Both the position numbers and the translations under genes were made by a program. Below are positions 46,549-54,440 of a stretch of 64,000 nt of DNA, piece by piece (positions within the stretch are counted from its first letter, which is position 1; each line of letters opens with the position of its first letter). This DNA is from Bacilli bacterium (GTDB lineage Bacteria > Bacillota_I > Bacilli_A > RFN20 > CAG-826), in NCBI GenBank assembly GCA_035326105.1, contig DAOKYO010000002.1, forward strand, positions 248,001 to 312,000, given 5' to 3'. The notes beneath the pieces were generated by a model, which was not told where the DNA came from, did no database searches, and was given only the letters and a program-made list of their open reading frames with translations.

Positions 46549-46566
46549 AGTTAGCAAATGCTAACT
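46549..46566. promoter_or_regulatory. Palindromic candidate operator before sodA
   Basis: AGTTAGCA and TGCTAACT form a perfect eight-base inverted repeat around AA, 21 bases before the sodA ATG. The core GTTAGC/GCTAAC recalls DtxR-family metal-repressor boxes, which would suit a metal-dependent superoxide dismutase. This is a guess; no repressor gene is in view. Confidence 0.4.
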
Positions 46567-46587
46567 TAATGAAAGGAAATATTTATT

Positions 46588-47196
46588 ATGTTTAAACAAG
46601 TTGAATTAAAATATGAATTTGATGCTCTCGAACCATTTATTGATGCTTTGACCATGGAGACCCATTATCTAAAGCATCACGCCGGGTACACCAAGAATTT
46701 GAATGCCGCATTAGCGACGGTGAATAATGCCAGTGATGATATCGTGGATTTACTGTCTCATCTTGAAAAACTGCCGAAGGAAGTTCAAACTGCGGTTCGC
46801 AATAACGGGGGTGGCTATTATAATCATAACCTCTATTTTGCCTCTTTAGCCGCCCATGCCAAAAAAGCTCCGACCGGCAAGCTTTTCGATAAGATCGGCG
46901 CTACATTTGGAAGTGTCGACGCTCTCAAAGAACAATTGACCAATGCCGCTACAAAGCAGTTCGGCTCCGGCTGGGCCTGGCTATCGAAAAATAAAAATGG
47001 AGACTTAAAAGTTTCGAGTTCCCCTAACCAGGATAATCCTTTGATGGAAACCCAAGGCGAATGGACGCCGATTCTTGGCATCGATGTCTGGGAACACGCC
47101 TATTATTTAAAGCATCGCAATCTACGCGGTGATTACATTAAAGACTTCTTTGAAGTTCTCGATTGGCAAGTAGTCGAAGATAATTACAGTAAATAA
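46588..47196 (+). CDS. sodA: Superoxide dismutase (Fe/Mn)
   Basis: 202 residues. Metal ligands are His in METHYLKHHAGYTKNL, His in YYNHNLYF, and Asp/His in GIDVWEHAYYLKHRN. The FGSGWAWLSKN motif is also present. It turns superoxide into oxygen and peroxide, useful to an anaerobe that meets air; its glycyl-radical PFL would be oxygen sensitive. AAAGGAAA gives a fair ribosome binding site. Confidence 0.95.
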   Translation: MFKQVELKYEFDALEPFIDALTMETHYLKHHAGYTKNLNAALATVNNASDDIVDLLSHLEKLPKEVQTAVRNNGGGYYNHNLYFASLAAHAKKAPTGKLFDKIGATFGSVDALKEQLTNAATKQFGSGWAWLSKNKNGDLKVSSSPNQDNPLMETQGEWTPILGIDVWEHAYYLKHRNLRGDYIKDFFEVLDWQVVEDNYSK

Positions 47197-47202
47197 GCAG
47201 CA

Positions 47203-47243
47203 AAAAAGCAAGTTTTCCCTCAAAAGCGAAAGCTTGCTTTTTG
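47203..47243 (+). terminator. Terminator after sodA
   Basis: AAAAGCAAG pairs with CTTGCTTTT across a 20-base loop, followed by T-rich sequence. Confidence 0.7.
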
Positions 47244-47249
47244 TTTTGG

Positions 47250-47786
47250 TTATTTGCCAGTTTTCTTGAAAACTTTTTCGTCGAGGAACTCGCCGATTTT
47301 TTGGCCGAATAAGCCAAGGAAACCCCCGCAGAACAGTCCGATAATAACGACGATTATCGATTCAATCCATTGACCATTATACACGGCAAAGAAGGCCGTT
47401 GAGCCCATGAACATCAAAGGAATGTTGCCGATATACTTGATATGAGCCTGAAAAACAATGAAGAAAGCACCGACTAATAGAGCCAGGCCTCCGCCCAAAT
47501 ATTGGTTCCAGCCCCTGCTAGCGAAAAAGACGATAATCGCCATCATAACCACTCCCCAAAATGTGCCGGATAAATTGGTTATCGTAGCTTTGATTTGGGT
47601 GGAAAATTTTCCTCCGGCAATATAGTAACTTGCCCACCCTAGGAAGGCGGGAATGCCAATTGCCTGAACCGCGGGATAATTAACCCCGATACTTGTATTA
47701 CCGACAAAAATTGCCAAAACCTGCCAGACCGCGGCAACAAGAGCAATACCAACTGCCGCAAAAAGTAGACTGCGATTGATTTTCAT
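47250..47786 (-). CDS. DUF1097 membrane protein
   Basis: 178 residues with about five membrane spans. GIPAFLGWASYYIAGG and WGVVMMAIIVFFASR fit DUF1097 (YcdZ-like), a family of unknown function. The ATG at 47786 (MKINRSLLF) is chosen because GGAGATTAGTT precedes it; the open frame extends nine codons further without a site. It lies 60 bases downstream of the acyl ligase gene, on the same strand. Confidence 0.7.
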   Translation of the reverse strand: MKINRSLLFAAVGIALVAAVWQVLAIFVGNTSIGVNYPAVQAIGIPAFLGWASYYIAGGKFSTQIKATITNLSGTFWGVVMMAIIVFFASRGWNQYLGGGLALLVGAFFIVFQAHIKYIGNIPLMFMGSTAFFAVYNGQWIESIIVVIIGLFCGGFLGLFGQKIGEFLDEKVFKKTGK

Positions 47787-47847
47787 AACTAATCTCCTGA
47801 CTATGAGAGACATTATATCGGGTTATGAAGAATAAATCTATGATTTA

Positions 47848-49449
47848 TTAATGGTTTTTATCATAATCTGTCAATTTAGTTAAATCGATTTTTCCCACCG
47901 AAGTTTTGGGTAAGTTATCCAAAATTATAATATCCTTGGGTAAGGCGTAAATCGGCATCTCCTCTTTTATTTTTCCGATAATTTTCGCTTTTAATTCATC
48001 CTGACTTACTTCCTTATAATCCTTATTGAGCGAAAGGAATAAACGGGCAATATAGCCTAGGCGCGGGTCGGTTATTCCGATCACATAAGCTTCATACACC
48101 TCAGGAAAGTTCAATACGATTCGTTCAATATCCGTCGGAAAAACATTGATTCCGTTGACCTTAATAATCCGCTTAATCCGTTGACGAAAGAATAAATATC
48201 CATCCTTATCCAAATACCCGATATCTTTGGTCAATATGTACTTACCGGCATCCGGGATTTCATAGAATGTTTGCGCAGTCGTTTCCTCGTCGTATAGATA
48301 ACCATTCATCATCGTTGAGCCCGTAACCGCAATCTCCCCCAATTCTCCGGGACCCACTTCACGATGAGTATCCAAATCAAGTATTTTGATATCGATGATG
48401 GCCAACGGTTTTCCCGCGCTATGAAGCCGATTGTTGGCAAGCGTATTGACGGCGTTGACCGTTACGGTTTCCGTAAGACCATAGCCCTCAAGTAAACGGG
48501 CGGAAGAGTTATATTGTTCCATCAGCGTATTAAAACGATCTAACAGCGACTGTGGAACCGAATCACCGCCGATATAGGCCACCACCAGATTTTTTAAATG
48601 TGGTCCCGCGAAACCTTCACTGTTCAATAAGGCGGTAAAAAGGGTCGGAACCCCGATAATAATCTTCACTTCATTCTTTATAATCAGTTTATTGACGACC
48701 GGGGCTTTAAATTTTGTAAGCAGCGTCGCTTGCCCCCCCAATACTAAAGGAGCGTGTAAACCCATGCATAAGCCGAATCCGTGAAATAGGGGCAGCACCG
48801 CAAGCATTTTAAACACTCCCGGATCATCGCTTCCAACAATATTCAATCCTTCCAGTGCGAGCGCGTTAATGGCTTTACTCGAAAGCTCGATGATTTTGGG
48901 ATCACCGCTTGTCCCCCCGGAATTTAAGTAAACCGCTGTTTGCTCATCCCCCCGTTTGGCAAGACTAATTTTTCCCTTAGAGGCAAAAAAGAACGATTGG
49001 GCATGGTGATTACCTTTCGATTTAATTAGAGCTAAGGCCGATTTTAGCAATGACACTCGCGCATAGGGATTAACGGCGATGACTTGATATCCCTGCCGGT
49101 GGAGCGAAGCGGTGAGCAAAGAGGAAAATACATTTAAAATAAATATCTTCTTTGAGCGACTCTTCTCCATAAATTTGATTATTTGTTTAGCCGGAGATAG
49201 CGGATGAATTAAGTAACTTATCGCCCCCAGTTTGGCGGTCGCATAAAAAATAAAAACCGAACTCGGACAATTGGGCATGCATTGAGCGATAACTTCCCCT
49301 GCCCTAATTCCCAGACCAACCATCTTTTGGGCGGCGAGATCAATCTCCTTGATTAATTGGCGGTAAGTCCAGTGCTTACCTTCGTAATATAGAGCCGAGC
49401 GAGTCGGATGTTTTGCCGCGGTTTCAACCAAGATTTCATATATATTCAT
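47848..49449 (-). CDS. AMP-forming acyl-CoA synthetase/ligase
   Basis: 533-residue ANL-superfamily enzyme that adenylates a carboxylic acid and usually transfers it to CoA. The P-loop-like motif is LNSGGTSGDPKIIELS, followed by LLEGYGLTETVTVN, LTKDIGYLDKDGYLFFRQR (hinge region) and the C-terminal catalytic Lys in LPKTSVGKIDLTKL. The substrate is unknown; a fatty acid is a reasonable default. It follows the acyltransferase-like gene by eight bases, so the two probably act in one pathway. Confidence 0.85.
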   Translation of the reverse strand: MNIYEILVETAAKHPTRSALYYEGKHWTYRQLIKEIDLAAQKMVGLGIRAGEVIAQCMPNCPSSVFIFYATAKLGAISYLIHPLSPAKQIIKFMEKSRSKKIFILNVFSSLLTASLHRQGYQVIAVNPYARVSLLKSALALIKSKGNHHAQSFFFASKGKISLAKRGDEQTAVYLNSGGTSGDPKIIELSSKAINALALEGLNIVGSDDPGVFKMLAVLPLFHGFGLCMGLHAPLVLGGQATLLTKFKAPVVNKLIIKNEVKIIIGVPTLFTALLNSEGFAGPHLKNLVVAYIGGDSVPQSLLDRFNTLMEQYNSSARLLEGYGLTETVTVNAVNTLANNRLHSAGKPLAIIDIKILDLDTHREVGPGELGEIAVTGSTMMNGYLYDEETTAQTFYEIPDAGKYILTKDIGYLDKDGYLFFRQRIKRIIKVNGINVFPTDIERIVLNFPEVYEAYVIGITDPRLGYIARLFLSLNKDYKEVSQDELKAKIIGKIKEEMPIYALPKDIIILDNLPKTSVGKIDLTKLTDYDKNH

Positions 49450-49457
49450 AGATCCTC

Positions 49458-50279
49458 CTATAATCGATAGCCAACTAGATAACCCACTAAAAATAAAATC
49501 GAGGCAATGATGACTTGATGAAGAACATATATCGCTAAAGCATGCTTGCCCAAAAAGATAACCGGCTTAGTCCATTCGGTATGGCGGAAGGCAACTAATG
49601 ATTTCTTTTTGGCATAGACCGTTTTTCCGATAAAACTTCCAAAGAACATCAGGCCAATCGTTGGAAGCAAGTGAATATAATCCGCGCCGGAAATTACCCG
49701 TCCGAGCAAAAAGTCCTTAAAGTTTTCCATTATTAAATCCGGAGAAATATATCGGGCATTCCAATCGACTATAAAATATGTAAGAACGGCAAAAATTATC
49801 GCCATGGCTAAATCAACCCATTTATTATCTACCAGTAAATCCACCAATCCATAAAGAATAATTGCGATGGCCAAAACATGCAGAATTCCCATGTAGATGC
49901 CTATTTCCAATCCGATTGTAGTTTGGATTGTGTGCGTCACTAAGGTTAGCATAATGGCCACAAACGAAAGTTTAAGTCCGCGTTCTAAATTGGAGTGGGA
50001 AAAAGTTGAAGATATTCCGCTGATTAAGATAAACAGCGAAGCAAAAATGTAATGGCCGGCTAAGCGCCAAGATGAAGTGAAAATCATCGTCCCAAAATTA
50101 TTCAAAGCATTGAAAACGCCATTATCAACTTGATTGAAATTACTAACCCAGGATGGATAGTCCATAAAGTCAAACATCATGTGATCTAAAATCATCAATA
50201 AGACAGCAAAGCCACGCAAAAAATCAATTTCAATTACCCGTTTTTTTCTAGTTGGTGAAAGGTAAAATTTTTGCTTCAT
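49458..50279 (-). CDS. Heparan-alpha-glucosaminide N-acetyltransferase-like membrane protein
   Basis: 273 residues, about seven to eight membrane spans. The start KKRVIEIDFLRGFAVLLMIL then DHMMFDF is the signature of the DUF1624/HGSNAT catalytic region, with a conserved Arg-Gly and the Asp-His pair. The ending FLGKHALAIYVLHQVII is typical. It probably acylates an envelope sugar. The adjacent acyl ligase could provide the activated acyl group. Confidence 0.75.
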   Translation of the reverse strand: MKQKFYLSPTRKKRVIEIDFLRGFAVLLMILDHMMFDFMDYPSWVSNFNQVDNGVFNALNNFGTMIFTSSWRLAGHYIFASLFILISGISSTFSHSNLERGLKLSFVAIMLTLVTHTIQTTIGLEIGIYMGILHVLAIAIILYGLVDLLVDNKWVDLAMAIIFAVLTYFIVDWNARYISPDLIMENFKDFLLGRVISGADYIHLLPTIGLMFFGSFIGKTVYAKKKSLVAFRHTEWTKPVIFLGKHALAIYVLHQVIIASILFLVGYLVGYRL

Positions 50280-50334
50280 AATAAAATTGATTATACCATG
50301 AATTTAATAAAAAAAAGGAAACATGTGTTTCCTT

Positions 50335-50568
50335 TTACATATGATCATGCATTGTTCGAGCAATAACTTCATCCTGTTGCTCTTTTGTCAACTTATGAAA
50401 ATTTACCGCATATCCCGAGACCCTTATCGTCAGTTGGGGATACTTTTCGGGATGTTTTTGCGCGTCAAGCAATGTCTCGCGATTAAAGACGTTAACGTTG
50501 AGATGATGACCGCCATTTTCGACATAGCCATCAATCATATCAACTAAATTATCAATCCGATCACTCAT
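50335..50568 (-). CDS. Separate glycyl-radical subunit of pyruvate formate-lyase (GrcA-like)
   Basis: 77 residues equal to the C-terminal domain of PFL: GGHHLNVNVFNRETLLDA, then PQLTIRVSGYAVNF with the radical Gly52. It begins at the ATG that directly follows the TAA of the pflB chain, in the same frame. GGAGG (in codons of the pflB end) lies nine bases before this ATG, so it can be translated on its own. The sum of both chains, 749 residues, equals a normal PFL. It may act as an obligate second subunit, like YfiD/GrcA rescuing damaged PFL, or mark a recent nonsense mutation. Confidence 0.85.
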   Translation of the reverse strand: MSDRIDNLVDMIDGYVENGGHHLNVNVFNRETLLDAQKHPEKYPQLTIRVSGYAVNFHKLTKEQQDEVIARTMHDHM

Positions 50569-52587
50569 TTAATTTTCCTCCTTATCCGGTTTGCCAAGGG
50601 CGCCGGGAATTATTGAAAATGTATTCGATATACCATCGCGGGCATCGTCGTACGGAAGTTTTGCTACCGATTGAAGCGCGGCTAAAGCCCCGTTACTGTC
50701 CCGACCATGCATCGGATTCGCCCCTGGAGCAAACGGCTGTCCGGCCGCTCTTCCGTCCGGCGTCGCCCCGGTTTTCTTTCCATATACGACATTGGATGTA
50801 ATCGTTAAAATACTCATTGAAGGAACGCTGTTACGATAATGGAATTGTTTGCGGATTTTATCCATAAAACGATGGACGAGATCTTGGGCCAATAAATCCA
50901 CTCGATCGTCGTTATTACCATACTTTGGAAAGTCGCCTTCGATGCGGAAATCAGTGGTAATATTATCACTATTTCTGATCGGATAAACACGGGCGTATTT
51001 AATTGCTGAAAGCGAATCGGCCACTACCGATAGTCCAGCCACTCCGGTAGCGAAGAAACGGCGAACCTCGCGGTCATGCAGGGCCATCTGCGCCGCCTCA
51101 TAGGAGTACTTGTCATGCATATAGTGAATAATGTTCAGCGCGTCGCAATACACCCGAGCCAACCATTCTAGCATTTGATCATATTTAAGCATGACTTCGT
51201 CAAAGTCAAGAATCTCGCCGGTTATCGGTGCGTATAGCGGAGCAACCTGGGCTCCCGTTTTCTCATCTTTGCCCCCATTAATGGCATACAAAAGGGCTTT
51301 TGCCAAATTAGCGCGAGCGCCGAAGAATTGCATATCCTTACCGATACGCATGGCCGATACGCAACAGGCGATGCCGTAGTCATCTCCCATTTCCGGGCGC
51401 ATCAAATCGTCGCTTTCGTATTGTATCGAGGAAGTCTCAATTGATATCCGGGCGCAGTATCGCTTAAAGTTCTTCGGTAAATTGGTTGACCACAATACCG
51501 TTAAATTAGGTTCAGGCGCCGGTCCGAGATTTATTAAGGTCTGCAAAAATCGATATGAGGTTTTGGTAACCAGAGTTCTTCCGTCAACTCCCATACCGCC
51601 AATCGATTCCGTAACCCAGGTGGGATCACCGCTAAAGAGATCGTTATATTCCGGAGTACGCATGAATTGAACCATCCGCAGTTTCATAATGAATTGGTCA
51701 ATAATCTCTTGAACTTCAAGTTCGCTTACTATTCCATCCCGTAAGTCCCGAGCAAAATAGATATCCAGGAATGTCGAGACCCGTCCTAAAGACATGGCCG
51801 CGCCATTTTGTTCTTTAATCGCCGCTAGGTAGGCAAAATAGGTAAACTGAGTCGCCTCCTGCCCGGTTTTAGCTGGCAAAGAAATATCAATTCCATACGA
51901 TTGCGCCATCGCCTTGATTGCCTTAAGCGCATTAATCTGATCGGTTAGTTCCTCCCGATCGCGGATTTTCTCTGGAGTAAACGGCGAGACGATTAAATTT
52001 TTGTCGGCTTCTTTCGCTTCAATTAAGCGATCGATACCATATAGAGCAACTCGGCGATAATCACCGATAATTCTTCCTCGCCCATAAGCATCGGGTAACC
52101 CGGTAATAATACCGCTTCGCCGCGCGGCTCTTATTTCTTCATTGTAAGCATCGAAAACCCCCTGATTGTGGGTTTTACGATAGAGTGAGAAAATAGTTTC
52201 CACCTCGGGATCGAGCGAATAGCCATACGCCTTGAGCGCACTTTCGGACATCCGAATACCGCCAAAGGGTTGCAGTGACCTCTTAAAAGGTTTATCCGTT
52301 TGTATGCCAACCACTTTTTCAATATCCTTGTCGATATATCCCGGACCATGAGAAATGATTGTTGATATGATCTTGGTATCGGCATCGTAAACACCACCGC
52401 GGGCGGTTTCCTCATTTTTATAATTGAGAACCTCTTGCCAAAGTTTCTGCGTATTGATGCTGATTCCTGCCAAAAAAGAATCGTCTCCCTCATATGGAGT
52501 ATAATTCTTCTGTATAAAATCACGCACATTAATCTCGTTTTGCCAATGTCCGGGAACGAATCCCTTCCATCCTTCATAATTATCCAT
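50569..52587 (-). CDS. pflB: Pyruvate formate-lyase catalytic chain, lacking the glycyl-radical domain
   Basis: 672 residues. Converts pyruvate and CoA to acetyl-CoA and formate through thiyl radicals. The two catalytic cysteines are Cys408 and Cys409 in YGIACCVSAMRIG. The N-terminus WKGFVPGHWQNEINVRDFI is normal, and RSGIITGLPDAYGRGRI is intact. The chain ends DGISNTFSIIPGALGKPDKE then EN and TAA, in the linker just before the radical domain, which is encoded next. The start follows GGAGAAAGAGAAA. It overlaps the end of the thioredoxin-like gene by eight bases. Confidence 0.93.
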   Translation of the reverse strand: MDNYEGWKGFVPGHWQNEINVRDFIQKNYTPYEGDDSFLAGISINTQKLWQEVLNYKNEETARGGVYDADTKIISTIISHGPGYIDKDIEKVVGIQTDKPFKRSLQPFGGIRMSESALKAYGYSLDPEVETIFSLYRKTHNQGVFDAYNEEIRAARRSGIITGLPDAYGRGRIIGDYRRVALYGIDRLIEAKEADKNLIVSPFTPEKIRDREELTDQINALKAIKAMAQSYGIDISLPAKTGQEATQFTYFAYLAAIKEQNGAAMSLGRVSTFLDIYFARDLRDGIVSELEVQEIIDQFIMKLRMVQFMRTPEYNDLFSGDPTWVTESIGGMGVDGRTLVTKTSYRFLQTLINLGPAPEPNLTVLWSTNLPKNFKRYCARISIETSSIQYESDDLMRPEMGDDYGIACCVSAMRIGKDMQFFGARANLAKALLYAINGGKDEKTGAQVAPLYAPITGEILDFDEVMLKYDQMLEWLARVYCDALNIIHYMHDKYSYEAAQMALHDREVRRFFATGVAGLSVVADSLSAIKYARVYPIRNSDNITTDFRIEGDFPKYGNNDDRVDLLAQDLVHRFMDKIRKQFHYRNSVPSMSILTITSNVVYGKKTGATPDGRAAGQPFAPGANPMHGRDSNGALAALQSVAKLPYDDARDGISNTFSIIPGALGKPDKEEN

Positions 52588-52879
52588 TTTCTCTTTCTCC
52601 TTCCACTTTCGCCGTCAACCATTCCCTAATAATTTCTGGTGGCTGACCGCCATAAGCAATCCCGAGGACTGCACCGTGAGAAATAAGAACAAGAGCTGGT
52701 AAATGTTGTAAATTAAGTTGTTCAATGTAAGTTCGACTCGTCGTTTCATCGTCAACGTAGTAATAGGTGATATCGGGAAATTCCTTTACCGCTTCTTCAA
52801 CATTGCTTTTAAGAACAGCACATGTTGGACATGAATTACCGCTGATTTCGATAAGAAAGTATTCTTTATCTTTTCCCAT
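52580..52879 (-). CDS. Thioredoxin-like CPTC protein inside the pfl operon
   Basis: 99 residues with the thioredoxin plan: EISGNSCPTCAVLK (Cys17 and Cys20) and the cis-proline loop LQHLPALVLISHGAVLG. CPTC instead of CGPC suggests altered redox potential. ATG 52879 overlaps the end of pflA and follows AAAGGA; the 3' end overlaps pflB by eight bases. Such tight coupling on both sides implies a shared job: perhaps reducing PFL or its activase, or protecting the radical. This is inference. Confidence 0.78.
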   Translation of the reverse strand: MGKDKEYFLIEISGNSCPTCAVLKSNVEEAVKEFPDITYYYVDDETTSRTYIEQLNLQHLPALVLISHGAVLGIAYGGQPPEIIREWLTAKVEGERENG

Positions 52880-53588
52880 ACACAAGTATCCTTTCTGCAT
52901 CGGCAATCAGCTTTTCATCAGGCTCTTTAACGCCCGACAAAGCATAGTGCAGGCCCAAAGCTTCATATTTCTTTTCACCCATGGAATGATAAGGCAGCAC
53001 TTCGATCTTCTTTACATTTCTAAGTGTCTCGATAAATTGGCGAACCGCTAGCATCTCATGATGACTGTCGGTAACTCCTGGGACTAAAACATATCTAATC
53101 CATACCGGAACATCCCTTTGCGACAAGTATTTTGCAAATGCAAGGATGCGTTTATTCGATTGTCCCGTAAGTTTCAAATGTGCGCTTTCGGTATAGGCTT
53201 TTATATCGAGCAAAACTAAATCCGTAACTCTCATTAAATCATCAAACAAAGACATGTTATTCTCATCAAAGAGAATTCCCGAGGTGTCAATCGCAGTATG
53301 GATTTGATATTTCTTCAGCTCCGTGAATAGTTCAATCAGAAACGGAATTTGTCTTAAAGGTTCGCCTCCACTGACTGTCACGCCCCCGTTTTTTAAGTAG
53401 GCTTGATACTTTAATACCTGTTCAACCACTGCCGCTACCGTAATGGGTCGCCCTTGAAAAAAAGACCACGTGTCGGGGTTATGACAGTATAAACAGCGCA
53501 TAGGACAGCCTTGAAGAAAAAGGACAAATCTAATACCCGGTCCGTCAACCGTACCGAAAGATTCAATTGAATGATATTGTCCTTCCAT
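52866..53588 (-). CDS. pflA: Pyruvate formate-lyase activating enzyme
   Basis: Radical-SAM enzyme that abstracts the hydrogen from the PFL glycine. The 4Fe-4S motif CPMRCLYC has Cys28, Cys32 and Cys35, and GGVTVSGGEPLRQ and VWIRYVLVPGVTD are the other family motifs. 240 residues, normal size. It is the first gene of the operon pflA-trx-pflB-grcA-like; the usual order in Bacilli is pflB then pflA, so the order is reversed here. Confidence 0.94.
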   Translation of the reverse strand: MEGQYHSIESFGTVDGPGIRFVLFLQGCPMRCLYCHNPDTWSFFQGRPITVAAVVEQVLKYQAYLKNGGVTVSGGEPLRQIPFLIELFTELKKYQIHTAIDTSGILFDENNMSLFDDLMRVTDLVLLDIKAYTESAHLKLTGQSNKRILAFAKYLSQRDVPVWIRYVLVPGVTDSHHEMLAVRQFIETLRNVKKIEVLPYHSMGEKKYEALGLHYALSGVKEPDEKLIADAERILVYGKR

Positions 53589-53658
53589 ACGATCACCATC
53601 CCATATCGTAAATATATATATTAAAAGGAATCATAGCAACTAATTTGACTATGAAATT

Positions 53659-53681
53659 GTTTACATTTTGTAAATGTAAAC
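53659..53681. promoter_or_regulatory. Perfect 10-base inverted repeat upstream of pflA
   Basis: GTTTACATTT and AAATGTAAAC flank a three-base centre. It lies 70-93 bases upstream of the pflA start, upstream of a TATGAT -10-like sequence on the minus strand. Its shape is that of a dimeric regulator site. It does not match the Rex or Fnr consensus closely enough to name. Confidence 0.5.
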
Positions 53682-53727
53682 TTTCAAGTAATATTAAGCC
53701 TTATTTTATTCCCCAAGTCAGTTATAT

Positions 53728-54273
53728 CTAAATGGGATTAAATGTGTAATTTCTAATTATCTTTGATAATGGCTGAGCAACGATAGCCAATAAAACTGCG
53801 GTCAAAATACCCGTAAAAAAGCGAATAATGGTCTCATATAGCACAAAGGCAAATGGATAATCAAATACTAATGCGTCAAGATATAAAGCCAAAGTATTGG
53901 CTCCGGTTGTAATGACAGCAGCCACTATAAATGCCACGAAATAAATTACATAATGATCTTCTAGTCTTTGACCTTGTTTACGATAGAAATGAGCAAACAA
54001 TCCAATAACAAGTGCCCTAATTATGGGTGGAACCAGCCAAATAGGCGTGGTCAATGTGAATCCATACTTCAATAATTGATTGATGAACTCGCCAAGGAAA
54101 GCCACGGATACTCCGTCGCCAATGCCTAGGGCAAGGCAAGCTAAGGCTACGGGTAAAGAAGCTATTGTAAGACGGATGTTGCCTATAGGTATAGTGATAT
54201 AAGCCAAAACAACATAAAGAGCAGCCAGCATAGCATCAAGGGTGATGCGGTGAATAATTTTTGATTTCCCCAT
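53728..54273 (-). CDS. folT: Folate ECF transporter substrate-binding (S) component
   Basis: 181 residues, six membrane spans. The motif MLAALYVVLAYITIPIGNIR, then SLPVALACLALGIGDG and LTTPIWLVPPIIRALVIGL fit FolT-type S components, which bind folate and work with a shared EcfAA'T module. The THF riboswitch upstream supports folate rather than another vitamin. ATG 54273 follows GAGAGGT; an upstream in-frame ATG overlaps this site. The energising module is elsewhere in the genome. Confidence 0.82.
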   Translation of the reverse strand: MGKSKIIHRITLDAMLAALYVVLAYITIPIGNIRLTIASLPVALACLALGIGDGVSVAFLGEFINQLLKYGFTLTTPIWLVPPIIRALVIGLFAHFYRKQGQRLEDHYVIYFVAFIVAAVITTGANTLALYLDALVFDYPFAFVLYETIIRFFTGILTAVLLAIVAQPLSKIIRNYTFNPI

Positions 54274-54329
54274 GATAATACCTCTCATTCTTGTATCAGG
54301 GGAGGTTTAATGCTCAAAACTAAACTAGT

Positions 54330-54428
54330 CCATGCGGATGGCGAAATAATACCGCAGAAATCAGAGATTTCTTTCGCTCGTCAGCAACCTCCCATCTGAC
54401 GATACTTGACGCATCATTTCTACTCATG
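54330..54428 (-). promoter_or_regulatory. Tetrahydrofolate (THF) riboswitch
   Basis: Read on the minus strand from 54428, the leader has GAGTAGAAATGATGCGTCAA, then GATGGGAGG in the junction, GAGCGAAAG, GCGGTATTATTTCGCC and CATCCGCATGG. These follow the THF aptamer pattern (GAGUAGAUGAU-CGCGUUAAGU, GGGAUG, CGAGAG, GCGGUGAAUCA, GCAUCCGCUCC). The 5' and 3' ends pair with each other. It precedes folT, a standard target. An alternative pairing is described among the findings. Confidence 0.75.
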
Positions 54429-54440
54429 AAGAGCACTAAT

